Made by a program: the position numbers and the translations under genes
Assembly: GCF_027579695.1 (NCBI RefSeq)
Contig: NC_083583.1
Span: forward strand, 17,696,257 to 17,760,256
Source of the DNA: Neoarius graeffei
Taxonomy: Eukaryota > Chordata > Actinopteri > Siluriformes > Ariidae
Direction of reading: 5' to 3'
Length of the DNA stretch: 64,000 bases
The notes under the pieces: model-generated
The model's database searches: none
The model's input: only the letters and a program-made list of their open reading frames with translations
What the model was told of the DNA's origin: nothing
Shown here: piece after piece, positions 51,001-56,249 of the stretch
Position numbering within the stretch: position 1 is the stretch's first letter
Layout of the letters: each line of letters begins with the position of its first letter

Positions 51001-54000
51001 TCCAACATTGATTACTTTCCACTAACAGCATGTTCTGAAGTTATTTACATTCTGGACAACACAGAAATTTGCTAATGACTGCAATTCTTCATTTCTTAAG
51101 GAATGACAAACCAGACTTTTTATCCGTTTAGAGTTACATGAATTGTTTCAGAACTTCCGCTAAGAATAAAAGTTACTTCCTGTCATCACTTACGTTACAG
51201 CAGCTGTAGACAGTCACTGCTTCACTGTTTTTTTTCTTTCAGTTTGTTTAGGTATAGGTAAAGCATAGGCGTTAACAGAGATATCAGTTTGGCATGCTTG
51301 TAACTGGTCCACGCTGGTCTGATTGCTACTTGTTTGGTGAGTTCTAGTTAAAGGAAGAGTCCACCGTACTTCCATAATGTTCTTCTCTGAATTGAGACGA
51401 GCTGATCCGTACCTCTCCGAGCTTTGCGCGACCTCCCAGTCAGTCAGACGCGCTGTCACTCCTGTTAGCAATGTAGCTAGGCTCAGCATGGCCAATGGTA
51501 TTTTTTGGGGCTGTAGTTAGATGCGACCAAACTCTTCCGCGTTTTTCCTGTTTACATAGGTTTGTATGACCAGTGACATGAAACAAAGTTCAGTTACACA
51601 AATTGAAACGTGGCGATTTTCTATGCTATGGAAAGTCCGCACTATAATAACAGGCGTACTAACACCTTCTGCGCGCTTCGACAGCGCATTGATACCTGCA
51701 CGAGTGAAGGTATCAATGCGCTGTCGAAGCGCGCAGAAGGTGTTAGTACACCTGTCATTATAGTGCGGACTTTCCATAGCATAGAAAATCGCCACGTTTC
51801 AATTTGTGTAACTGAACTTTGTTTCATGTCACTGGTCATACAAACCTATGTAAACAGGAAAAACGCGGAAGAGTTTGGTCGCATCTAACTACAGCCCCAA
51901 AAAATATCATTGGCTATGCTGAGCCTAGCTACATTGCTAACAGGAGTGACAGCGCGTCTGACTGACTGGGAGGTCGCGCAAAGCTCGGAGAGGTACGGAT
52001 CAGCTCGTCTCAATTCAGAGAAGAACATATTTCATTATGGAAGTACGGTGGACTGTTCCTTTAAATCCTTGAAACTTATGTTCACTCAAACATCTCTCTG
52101 TTTCCATAAGGTTATCCTTACTAGTGATGTAATGCTTCATCACCCATTGACGTTACTCTGTCACACACATACAACTCAACTTCTTAAAGGGCATATCACG
52201 GGTAAATTCAGGAGCAAGATGAATGTAATTCTCCTATTTTATATTAAACTTTGGTCAAATATCTGTAACATTCTGCATTCTCTGCAATTTTTTTTACCTT
52301 GCGCAATACCAGAAAAATTCAGTTGAAATCAAGCCACTTGAGGCGAATTCATCCGCCTCTGAAAAAACTTGGCATTTGGATTTCCCGGGAAACACTGCTT
52401 TTCGTGACGTCATCTGTGGGACGCCTCCCTCTGAATCCGACATCAGCGCTGGTTTGTTTATGAGAAAATGACCTGGTGGTTTTCTGCAAATTTCTTCAAC
52501 GTTATTGCGTAATTATTAAAATGGTTAACAGATGTATCATAGGAGGGTGTAGCAACACCAATCATGATGGGATTAGTACTCATCGTTTTCCAAAAGACCG
52601 GACAATGAGAGAGAAATGGGAGCGCTTGGTCTACACAGGCTGTGCACTTAAACCGTGCAAAGCTCGCACAGCCTGCTGGCGCTTCCGCAGATAACGTCAC
52701 GATTCTGGCTCCAGACTCCCTTGGGATTTTTCCAGACGTGTTTTGTTATTTTATTTTTTTCTGCTGTAGACAGACGGCCTTGTGCAAAATGACCCTTCTG
52801 GGTGAGTGTGTAAAGGGACATACTTTCATATAAAAAAAAAAACAAAAAAACACGAAATTGGTCCAGAATATGCCCTTTAAATCCCATCTCCCAATCATTC
52901 AGCTACAACACACTCTTGGATATGGATATTTATCCTATCTATATTCACTGGATATGAGCAATCGTGCGCTCTGATTGGCTACACTACTACTAGGCTATCA
53001 GCTCATATCCCGTGAGTAGAGAAAAACAAAATGGCGGCACGTGTTGCTGAACCGAGGATGAAATAAAAACTCTACTTGAAAACAAAGCCCCCAAAATTTA
53101 CATTTTTAAAAAATATGGAATAAAAAGCATTTGATGGTAAGAACATATCTTTTTTTCATCTCATCTCATTATCTGTAGCTGCTTTATCCTGTTCTACAGG
53201 GTCGCAGGCAAGCTGGAGCCTATCCCAGCTGACTACGGGCGAAAGGCGGGGTACACCCTGGACAAGTCACCAGGTCATCACAGGGCTGACACAGACACAG
53301 ACAACCATTCACACTCACATTCACACCTACGGTCAATTTAGAGTCACCAGTTAACCTAACCTGCATGTCTTTGGACTGTGGGGGAAACCGGAGCGTCCGG
53401 AGAAAACCCACGCGGACACAAGGAGAACATGTAAACTCCGCACAGAAAGGCTCTCGCCGGCCACGGGGCTCGAACCCGGACCTTCTTGCTGTGAGGCGAC
53501 AGCGCTAACCGCTACACCACCGTGCCGCCCCATATCTTTTTTTATTTTTCGATAATGATTATTATAGCATTTTTCACAAAATGCTAGTGTCATTTCGTCG
53601 GTTTGTTTACATTCTAAGTGGAAATGATTGTGTCGGACGTTTTGTATAAAAAGTTTTTATTTATCGAATTTGCAAAAACTAGAAATAAAAATGCTCAGTT
53701 TCTCAAAATCCAGTGAACGTGGATAAAATAAAGCAGTTAATCTCATTGTCCATGGCTTATAGCCATGGCTTCTAGCTGTCAGCTCATGTACGACTCGATT
53801 TCATGGAATAACTGGTCAAATACTCATGTTTGTCCTACAGTAAACTGAGTAACATGTCTGAACATCTGTATCTGCATCAGTGACTGTTGCTCCGGGATAT
53901 CTGAGGCAGAATTTCTCAGGCGGCAGAGACTGACATTCCTAGAGCATACTTTGTTAATTCAACCTCCTTTAGCACAGACAGGTCGAAACCTATCAAGTGC

Positions 54001-54492
54001 AATAAACATCTACTCGGAGAACAACACAGACAAATTCAGCAATCAGCAATTAAACACTTTTCCAATGATTTATCCAAGTATCCACAATGCAAGTGTTTGT
54101 GAATTAGTTGTTACTCTAGAAATGACAAACATATTAGAGTAAGTGCATTAATATCAACAATACAAAGAGATAATGAAGTGCAGTAATTACCAGATTTCCA
54201 GTTCTGGTCCCAGTCTGTACTTGGCACCTTTAGATTTTGCTGTCACAATACCTGTATTAAGGAGTGAAATTAAAATAAATCAGATCAGCACTCACAGCAC
54301 ACACAACACTCTGAAAATGCTTCTCTTACCAACTGCAACAAATCAGGAGACAAAAGATTTGTTTTGCAATAAATCGTCCACTTCGAAACTTGATAAATAA
54401 AACTTACTTTTTAGTATTCTTTGTAAATTGCCATCAAAATCTAAAGCCCATTGGTTCAGAGAACAAGTCGCTAATGTCACTTTCCTCCCCAT
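15970..54492 (-). CDS. nadsyn1: Glutamine-dependent NAD+ synthetase, whole gene (20 coding exons)
   Basis: The enzyme makes NAD+ from nicotinic acid adenine dinucleotide, ATP and glutamine, the last step of the de novo and Preiss-Handler pathways, in the cytosol. The joined exons give 630 codons through exon 19 plus 116 from the last exon, against about 706 residues for the human protein. An N-terminal nitrilase-type amidase domain carries Glu45 (GPELEIC), Lys114 (IRPK) and Cys175 (GSEVC). The C-terminal ATP-pyrophosphatase domain carries SGGVDS at 356-361, the [12 protein letters not shown] stretch and [14 protein letters not shown]. Every junction keeps frame and nearly every intron is GT-AG with a good donor; exons 14 (GTCGGC) and 16 (GTTTGA) have weak donors. 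The start matches the vertebrate MGRKVT N-terminus. The C-terminal tail after FRCIDDEV is unlike the human one and may instead splice to a small further exon. Introns are packed with transposons. Confidence 0.96.
16724..17130 (-). pseudogene. Decayed Tc1 transposase fragment in nadsyn1 intron 19
   Basis: The minus-strand frame includes [19 protein letters not shown], the region around the first catalytic Asp of Tc1 transposases, and a basic [11 protein letters not shown] stretch. Upstream and downstream frames are broken. Confidence 0.65.
17693..17821 (-). CDS. nadsyn1: nadsyn1 exon 19
   Basis: Encodes [20 protein letters not shown] and [13 protein letters not shown], 43 codons. Acceptor CTCAG, donor GTGTCA, phase 0. 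Confidence 0.95.
18130..18745. mobile_element. Tc1-type non-autonomous element
   Basis: Inverted termini GAATTATTGGCACCCTTT and AAGGGTGCCAATAATTCT bracket about 600 bp without a transposase frame. The terminus also occurs at 29748-29766. Confidence 0.65.
18818..18887 (-). CDS. nadsyn1: nadsyn1 exon 18
   Basis: Encodes [20 protein letters not shown] and TDE, matching human [19 protein letters not shown]. Acceptor CTGCAG, donor GTACGG. Confidence 0.95.
19302..19548 (+). repeat. SINE family 1 head, 5' part, split by a hAT MITE
   Basis: Head GGGCAGCATGGTGGTGTAGT to CTTGAGCAAGGCACC, continuing after the MITE at 20488-20650 (CAACTGCTCCCTGGGCACTG ... AATAAAAGGCTTCTTGTTC). Confidence 0.8.
19549..20487 (-). 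mobile_element. hAT-type non-autonomous transposon
   Basis: Termini TAGAGGTCTGCGCGGG and complement of CCCGCGGGAGTGCAGGGCTCTA; 8-bp target duplication CCCCCAAC at 19541-19548 and 20488-20495. Subterminal CCCGCTCCCGC repeats occur at both ends. Only a short N-terminal-like frame ([20 protein letters not shown] at about 20177, minus) is visible. Confidence 0.85.
20488..20650 (+). repeat. SINE 3' part, downstream of the hAT MITE
   Basis: Continues the split SINE; contains TTCAGATGGGTTAAATGCAG and the CTTCTTGTTCTTG tail. Confidence 0.75.
20643..20762 (-). repeat. SINE family 2 fragment
   Basis: Minus-strand GAAGACAATGACCTAATGG-like head to CTTGAGCG, abutting the previous SINE tail to tail. Confidence 0.7.
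20770..21660 (-). pseudogene. Decayed Tc1 element in nadsyn1 intron 17
   Basis: The plus strand reads as the complement of a Tc1 transposase gene: GACATGGACCAGGCCACTCC (WP-PDLNPIE region), CATCATCATACTACCACCAC (VMMWG region) and GTTTGACTCATCAGTCAATA (WSDE region). Frames are broken throughout. Confidence 0.7.
21807..21938 (-). CDS. nadsyn1: nadsyn1 exon 17
   Basis: Encodes [20 protein letters not shown] and the [16 protein letters not shown] helix. The [11 protein letters not shown] motif contacts the nicotinate dinucleotide in this family. Donor GTGTGT. Confidence 0.95.
22019..22125 (-). CDS. nadsyn1: nadsyn1 exon 16
   Basis: Encodes [20 protein letters not shown] and [11 protein letters not shown]. 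The donor GTTTGA is weak, but frame and the short 80-bp intron to exon 17 support it. Confidence 0.93.
22592..22620. repeat. (TAA)n microsatellite
   Basis: About nine perfect TAA units. Confidence 0.9.
23200..23395 (-). repeat. SINE family 2 copy
   Basis: Minus strand: head GAAGCCATGTCCTAAAGG, B-box-like GGTTCGATTCC, and tail near 23200 with CTCTGGATAAGAATGCC. Confidence 0.8.
23508..23693 (-). repeat. SINE family 1, 3' half (split by Harbinger MITE 1)
   Basis: The SINE resumes at 24711-24903. The break is at TTA within CAATTTAGAG, duplicated on both sides of the MITE. Confidence 0.88.
24037..24073. repeat. (AG)n microsatellite
   Basis: About 18 perfect GA units inside Harbinger MITE 1. Confidence 0.9.
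24242..24450 (+). mobile_element. THAP-exon transposon fragment, copy 2
   Basis: Begins TTAAAGACGCCGCC and matches 291-500, including the splice donor. The THAP exon (24317-24396) has a TAA at 24365-24367, so it is dead. The right end is missing. Confidence 0.65.
24711..24903 (-). repeat. SINE family 1, 5' half (split by Harbinger MITE 1)
   Basis: Contains the A and B boxes; continuation of 23508-23693. Confidence 0.88.
25197..26111. mobile_element. Tc1-type non-autonomous element with nested SINE
   Basis: Ends ACAGTACCAGTCAAAAAAGT and the complementary AACTTTTCTTCTCACTGTA; no transposase frame. The interior is interrupted by the SINE at 25408-25775. Confidence 0.65.
25408..25775 (+). repeat. 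SINE family 1, full copy
   Basis: Complete, with a GGATGGATG tail; TTTGATCTCA on both sides is the target duplication. Confidence 0.88.
27640..27860 (+). pseudogene. Tc1 transposase C-terminal fragment
   Basis: Aligns with the end of the 8821-9897 transposase (GTGCTAAACTGGCCTGCC ... CAAGAATGGGAAAGAATTTC ... AAATGTGATGTAACGTAGTG). Several stops; the two other thirds are missing. Confidence 0.6.
27943..28313 (-). repeat. SINE family 1, full copy
   Basis: Complete copy, flanked by AGTTTGTAAGT on both sides (target duplication). Confidence 0.88.
28946..29081 (-). CDS. nadsyn1: nadsyn1 exon 15
   Basis: Encodes [20 protein letters not shown] and ends [14 protein letters not shown], a conserved synthetase motif. 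Acceptor TATAG, donor GTGGAG. Confidence 0.95.
30156..30324 (-). CDS. nadsyn1: nadsyn1 exon 14
   Basis: Encodes [38 protein letters not shown] and the AKELAAQIG helix. The donor, GTCGGC, is weak. A Harbinger MITE ends 27 bp upstream of the acceptor. Confidence 0.92.
30352..30839. mobile_element. Harbinger-type MITE 1, copy 2
   Basis: Same termini as copy 1, with TAA target duplication at 30349-30351 and 30840-30842. It ends 27 bp from the acceptor of nadsyn1 exon 14. Confidence 0.85.
30975..31312. mobile_element. Tc1-type non-autonomous element
   Basis: Imperfect inverted ends: AAAGTTTGCATACCCTCCCC and GGGGGATGCAAACTTTTGTA. No coding capacity. Confidence 0.55.
31629..31898 (+). repeat. SINE-type repeat with third 3' body
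   Basis: Truncated head (GGCGGCACGTGGTTCCGAGT), then TCCGGATAGATTGGGGAGGG and CTAATGGGAGCAGCCGAAAG, as at 12198-12445. Confidence 0.7.
32142..32244 (-). CDS. nadsyn1: nadsyn1 exon 13 (P-loop)
   Basis: Encodes [26 protein letters not shown] at residues 356-361 is the ATP-pyrophosphatase P-loop that binds ATP. Donor GTAAGT, phase 1. Confidence 0.97.
32348..32396 (-). CDS. nadsyn1: nadsyn1 exon 12
   Basis: Encodes [16 protein letters not shown], the start of the synthetase domain, matching human [16 protein letters not shown]. Acceptor CTCAG, donor GTGAGA. Confidence 0.94.
32486..33352. mobile_element. Tc1-type element with nested repeat C
   Basis: Ends TGCATGAAAGTTTACACCCC and complement of GGGGTGTGTAAACTTTTGCA. 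A second repeat (about 32585-33035) with termini TAGCTCATACCGGCC / GGCCTACAGCCGGATGAGCT is nested inside. Confidence 0.6.
33766..35268 (+). mobile_element. hAT transposon (Buster/ZBED-like), internally deleted
   Basis: Termini CAGTGGTTTTCAAAGTGGGG / complement of AGTTTGGGAACCCCTG; 8-bp target duplication CTCTAGAG (33758-33765, 35269-35276). It carries the N-terminal two thirds of a transposase gene. Confidence 0.88.
34064..35123 (+). pseudogene. hAT transposase, frameshifted and C-terminally truncated
   Basis: The frame opens [20 protein letters not shown] and shifts near 34230 into the frame used to 35123. The second part has a BED-type finger ([11 protein letters not shown]...LQRHLVQKH), then the RNase H-like core with [20 protein letters not shown] and [10 protein letters not shown]. 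The end diverges after EVIQF, so the C-terminal dimerisation region and catalytic Glu are absent. Similar to ZBED5/SCAND3-type proteins of hAT origin. Confidence 0.85.
35487..35611 (-). CDS. nadsyn1: nadsyn1 exon 11
   Basis: Encodes [17 protein letters not shown] through the [12 protein letters not shown] linker that joins the amidase and synthetase domains. Donor GTGCGT, phase 2. Confidence 0.94.
35711..35782 (-). CDS. nadsyn1: nadsyn1 exon 10
   Basis: Encodes [18 protein letters not shown] then RCHPHV, 24 codons. Donor GTAAGA. The last six residues diverge from the human protein but keep frame into exon 11. Confidence 0.92.
36036..36612. mobile_element. Harbinger-type MITE 2, copy 1
   Basis: Termini GGTGGTGTTTACATCAGACC and complement of TCTAATGTAAACACCACC; TTA duplication at 36033-36035 and 36613-36615. 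Contains a CpG-rich core with TGTATTGGCGTTGCTGTGTG repeated twice. Confidence 0.85.
37209..37384 (-). repeat. SINE family 1, 3' half (split by Harbinger MITE 2)
   Basis: Resumes at 38083-38275. The break is at the same TTA of the SINE as in the copy at 23508-24903. Confidence 0.88.
37385..38082. mobile_element. Harbinger-type MITE 2, copy 2
   Basis: Inverted relative to copy 1; termini GCCCATGTTTACATTAGACC and complement of TCTAATGTAAACTTGGCC; TTA duplication at 37382-37384 and 38083-38085. Confidence 0.85.
38083..38275 (-). repeat. SINE family 1, 5' half (split by Harbinger MITE 2)
   Basis: Continuation of 37209-37384, with A and B boxes. Confidence 0.88.
38937..40142 (-). mobile_element. 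TTAA-flanked transposon with THAP exon (Kolobok-like)
   Basis: TTAA at 38937-38940 and 40139-40142, and perfect 17-bp inverted termini AAAGGTCCCATGGCATG. The only coding piece is a THAP exon on the minus strand. Kolobok superfamily elements use TTAA and often encode THAP domains; no transposase core is present, so it is non-autonomous. Confidence 0.82.
39598..39948 (-). CDS. THAP-type zinc-finger exon in transposon
   Basis: The frame includes [21 protein letters not shown]...FIYSNN and [12 protein letters not shown], giving a complete C-x4-C ... C-x2-H zinc site. It ends at a strong donor (AAACAA|GTAAGT at 39592-39597). The upstream Met could be at 39948 or 39909 ([14 protein letters not shown]). 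The exon is intact and could be spliced to downstream sequence. Confidence 0.7.
40268..41865 (+). pseudogene. LINE reverse transcriptase, frameshifted
   Basis: First part (to about 41133) has [41 protein letters not shown] and [14 protein letters not shown]. The second part (frame of 41203-41865) has KFSDDTAIV (the catalytic Asp pair), [28 protein letters not shown] and ends [15 protein letters not shown]. The switch lies at about 41128, consistent with a loss of about 5 nt relative to related elements. The endonuclease domain is missing. Confidence 0.88.
41986..42040. repeat. (TA)n microsatellite
   Basis: About 27 perfect AT units followed by TG repeats, in the LINE 3' UTR. Confidence 0.92.
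42351..42482 (-). CDS. nadsyn1: nadsyn1 exon 9
   Basis: Encodes [20 protein letters not shown] and ends SLDDV, 44 whole codons. Its donor GTACGT lies only about 60 bp from the 3' tail of a LINE in the following intron. Confidence 0.95.
43088..43315 (-). pseudogene. Tc1 transposase C-terminal third
   Basis: The frame reads [20 protein letters not shown] through [11 protein letters not shown] to the natural C-terminus GGNTRY. It carries the catalytic Glu region. Other transposase pieces can be followed at about 44260-44690 and 45025-45240 in broken frames. Confidence 0.82.
43414..44256. mobile_element. Harbinger-type MITE 2, copy 3
   Basis: Termini GGTGGTGTTTACATTAGACC and complement; target duplication TCA (43411-43413, 44257-44259). 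The longest copy. Confidence 0.85.
44716..45019. mobile_element. Solo LTR
   Basis: 304 bp beginning TGTGGAAGCGGGGGCATGG and ending GAACTGCTACA (TG...CA), with a perfect 5-bp target duplication CCGAC at 44711-44715 and 45020-45024. An AATAAA lies near 44946. Removing it and one CCGAC restores the Tc1 sequence. Confidence 0.8.
45640..46526. repeat. Repeat C, partial tandem array
   Basis: Two and a half head-to-tail partial copies of the unit seen at 32585-33035, each with the palindrome GGTGGCGCCACC or its variants and TAGCTCATACCGGCC / GGCCGGATGAGCTA termini. Confidence 0.65.
46540..47190. other. Intron stretch with a partial DNA-repeat terminus
   Basis: Starts CAGGGTTCCCACACCTTCTT then TCAAGGAC-type repeats, resembling a hAT-type MITE terminus; the opposite end was not found. 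Confidence 0.35.
47194..47311 (-). CDS. nadsyn1: nadsyn1 exon 8
   Basis: Encodes [19 protein letters not shown] and the [16 protein letters not shown] stretch at the end of the amidase core. Donor GTCAGT, phase 0. Confidence 0.95.
47514..47602 (-). CDS. nadsyn1: nadsyn1 exon 7 (nucleophile Cys175)
   Basis: Encodes [11 protein letters not shown] and [13 protein letters not shown]. Cys175 in GSEVC is the amidase nucleophile that hydrolyses glutamine. Acceptor CTTAG, donor GTACTG. Confidence 0.95.
47730..48350 (+). repeat. Repeat D, copy 1
   Basis: Bounded by TCTATCCACATTCACTGGAT and its complement ATCCAGTGAATGTGGACAGA; includes (ATA)n at 48000-48036. Inverted copy at 52925-53830. Confidence 0.6.
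48497..48548 (-). CDS. nadsyn1: nadsyn1 exon 6
   Basis: Encodes [17 protein letters not shown], phase 0 at its 3' end (donor GTAAAA); matches human [15 protein letters not shown]. Confidence 0.94.
48757..49092 (+). repeat. Retroposon 3' tail
   Basis: Contains GCACCGTGGGTCAGAGAGGA and ends ACAATAAAGTTGACTTGACT, a 3' end common to fish retroposons. No reverse transcriptase frame. Confidence 0.5.
49280..49715. mobile_element. Short element with about 50-bp inverted ends
   Basis: GGAAGTGTATTGCTGCCACA at 49291 and its complement at 49689-49708, extending into GATACTGATTTT on the inner side. The interior shares sequence with repeat D (ATCCAGTGAATGTGGAT). Confidence 0.6.
49997..50086 (-). CDS. nadsyn1: nadsyn1 exon 5 (catalytic Lys114)
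   Basis: Encodes [16 protein letters not shown] and the FRWFSPWSK stretch. Lys114 in RPK is the second amidase triad residue. Donor GTACAT. Confidence 0.95.
50227..50280 (-). CDS. nadsyn1: nadsyn1 exon 4
   Basis: A short exon coding [17 protein letters not shown]. Acceptor CTGCAG, donor GTCAGT. The intron to exon 3 is only 108 bp. Confidence 0.94.
50389..50505 (-). CDS. nadsyn1: nadsyn1 exon 3
   Basis: Encodes [15 protein letters not shown] and QDIICDVGM, part of the amidase domain. The acceptor follows a long pyrimidine tract (poly-A on the plus strand at 50512-50529); donor GTGAGT. Confidence 0.95.
51348..52064. mobile_element. TTAA-flanked long palindromic (foldback) element
   Basis: Arms of about 345-355 bp are inverted repeats around a loop of about 10 bp at 51698-51707. 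I count about five mismatches and one 7-bp gap. The ends read TTAAAGGAAGAGTCCACC and the complement of GGTGGACTGTTCCTTTAA. Mirrored open frames on both strands ([13 protein letters not shown]...; [13 protein letters not shown]...) come from the symmetry and are not evidence of genes. Confidence 0.88.
52194..52880 (+). mobile_element. TTAA-flanked transposon with THAP start (Kolobok-like)
   Basis: TTAA at 52194-52197 and 52877-52880; inverted termini AAAGGGCATATC / GAATATGCCCTTT. Contains a THAP start exon and no transposase. Only 129 bp from the palindromic element. Confidence 0.75.
52520..52694 (+). pseudogene. THAP domain N-terminal part in transposon
   Basis: ATG at 52520 opens [20 protein letters not shown], then [16 protein letters not shown], a standard THAP N-terminal half (C-x4-C, F-P, W). 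After that the frame runs into unrelated residues to a stop, and the C-x2-H half is missing. Confidence 0.65.
52925..53830 (-). repeat. Repeat D, copy 2, with nested SINE
   Basis: Inverted copy of 47730-48350 (AAACAAAATGGCGGC block, TATCGAATTTGCAAAAACTA block, ATGGCTTATAGCCATGG). Interrupted by the SINE at 53157-53532, with CATATCTTTTTTT on both sides as target duplication. Confidence 0.65.
53157..53532 (-). repeat. SINE family 1, full copy
   Basis: Complete copy in nadsyn1 intron 2, same strand as the gene. Confidence 0.88.
54191..54251 (-). CDS. nadsyn1: nadsyn1 exon 2 (catalytic Glu45)
   Basis: Encodes residues 29-49, ending GPELEIC; Glu45 is the general base of the amidase triad. Acceptor ACAG, donor GTAATT. 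Confidence 0.94.
54408..54492 (-). CDS. nadsyn1: nadsyn1 exon 1
   Basis: ATG at 54492 opens [19 protein letters not shown], closely matching the vertebrate N-terminus. The donor is GTAAGT at 54402-54407, phase 1. Confidence 0.95.
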
Positions 54493-54700
54493 CCTGTCAA
54501 AACAAACAACAACAGCTAGCAGTAGTATTAACTGGACGAGCAGGTCAGAGCATGAGACTTTTTGCTGTTCCTGCGACGTCAGTTCCGGTTTGAAAACCCC
54601 GCCTCCTAGTTTAGAAACGGAACTGAACTCTACATTCTCTGAAGAGAAGAGTGAAGCTATTTGGTCGCCATCTTACCACTCACATCGCGTGTATTTGGCT
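54493..54700 (-). promoter_or_regulatory. nadsyn1 promoter region
   Basis: The 200 bp upstream of the ATG have no TATA box. They hold a CRE-like CGACGTCA with an adjacent ETS-like TTCCGG (about 54571-54585) and an inverted YY1-like CGCCATCTTACC (about 54666-54677), typical of housekeeping promoters. A hAT transposon starts at 54713, so upstream sequence is foreign. Transcription start inferred, not seen. Confidence 0.5.
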
Positions 54701-54712
54701 TATGCGTTAAAC

Positions 54713-56174
54713 CAGGGGTCACCAAACTTTTTTCTCTGGGGGCCACATTGTCGTTCCTGACTGTGATGGGGGGCCGGGGTCAGGTCAGCTATATAACATA
54801 GAATTGTATGACCCAGACAAATATGACTACCAGCAGGCCTCATTATGTCGTAGAGATTACTAGCCTGGCACAGCCATCCCCACTACTATATCCATACTAC
54901 TATATCCCACACTACTATATCAACACTACTATATCAACACTTGATTCCTGGCACATATTTGTTTATCTTTACTAGTGGTTTGCAAAAGTAGTAATCGAGT
55001 CTTCACACTTTGTTTTAATTTGAAATACCACAGATATTCCATTTATTTATTTTCTAATAAAAATAACATCAAAGCTGTCAAGGTAAGAAACATCTGCCTA
55101 GTTGAGGTGATTGACACTGGCAAAGGTGAGTGGAAAATTATAAATTGTAGGTAGGCCTGTTGATATTATTAATAATATTAATAATTGTGTGCAGCACTTA
55201 ATAAAGGTCAAATAAATAGGCCTAGAAAATAAATACATTTAAAAAAAACAGTGAAATTATAATAATATGAGCAATAGATCAACTAGCCAGCTCTTATGCC
55301 TATCCATTTGAGCATGTTCAGTAAACATTTTTTAGGTCAAGGTGAAAATGAAATGAGCAGTAGGCCATTTACAGGTCAAAACTAAAGCATAATACAGAAT
55401 AATGGGAATCAAAATCAGTAGTATATGTAGGTGAGCTGGATTTGTACTTGTTGATTTGTACTTCTTGTACACACCTCCTCAGCCACAGCAAGCATGCATA
55501 CTTTAACAAAGTCCCCATCAGTAAACGGCTTTCCATGGTGAGCTACCTTATAGCTAGCTCGGACAGCAGCCTGGTTGATCTGGGTTTGGCGAAGGAATAC
55601 ATTCTGTTGTGCAGCCAGTCCGCATTTCATCCTCCGAATCCTGTCTTCTCTTGTTTGCCCTCGCAAACTAGCATACTCTTTGTGGCGGGTTTCGTAGTGA
55701 CGACGCAGATTATATTCTTTGAAAACCGACACACTTTCTTTACATACAAGACAAACTGCACGGTCCTTACACTGAACGAAAAAATAATCGGTGGTCCAGT
55801 GTTCTTTAAAAATTCTGCACTCTCTGTCAGCTTTTCGCTTACCGCTAGCCATTTTGCTGTCCTGAACACTGACAGTTCTCTGCGCATGTGCTGCCTGTCA
55901 CTGCTTGATCGCGAGCATATGACGAAAATTCGGAAAATATGAATAGTTCATTTTACAACTAAATATAAATTTTAATTGATAAAATCAACAAAATGCAAGA
56001 TGCAGACATGTTATTATTTGCCAAAAAGCAATTTAAAAAAAATAGGCCATAACCACTTTTGGGGATTGCCTCATAGGGCCGGTTCAAGTGGTGGGGGGCA
56101 GAGGGGCTGGGGGGCCGGTCAAAGGGGGGTGGCGGGCCGGAGTCAGCCCGCGGGCCGGAGTTTGGTGACCCCTG
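54713..56174 (-). mobile_element. hAT transposon upstream of nadsyn1
   Basis: Termini CAGGGGTCACCAAACTTTTT and complement of GGAGTTTGGTGACCCCTG; 8-bp target duplication CGTTAAAC (54705-54712, 56175-56182). It carries one transposase fragment on the minus strand. Confidence 0.88.
55415..55852 (-). pseudogene. hAT transposase N-terminus (GTF2IRD2/ZBED-like)
   Basis: The frame opens MASGKRKADRECRIFKEHWT and has a BED/C2H2-type finger (CLVCKESVSVFKEYNLRRHY...H), then RASYKVAHHGKPFTDGDFVK and CMLAVAEEVC, the start of the hAT domain of GTF2IRD2- and EPM2AIP1-like proteins. It then runs into unrelated residues; the catalytic core is deleted. Confidence 0.82.
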
Positions 56175-56249
56175 CGTTAAACCGTCGTATCTGATCAAAC
56201 TTGCCCCAAGAAAAGTATCTCCTGACTTTTCCCCCCCTTTAATTCCATT

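Noticed and set aside
51517-51888. Mirrored 92-codon frames on both strands
   Set aside because: They follow from the palindrome's symmetry; no start context, splice sites or recognised domain.
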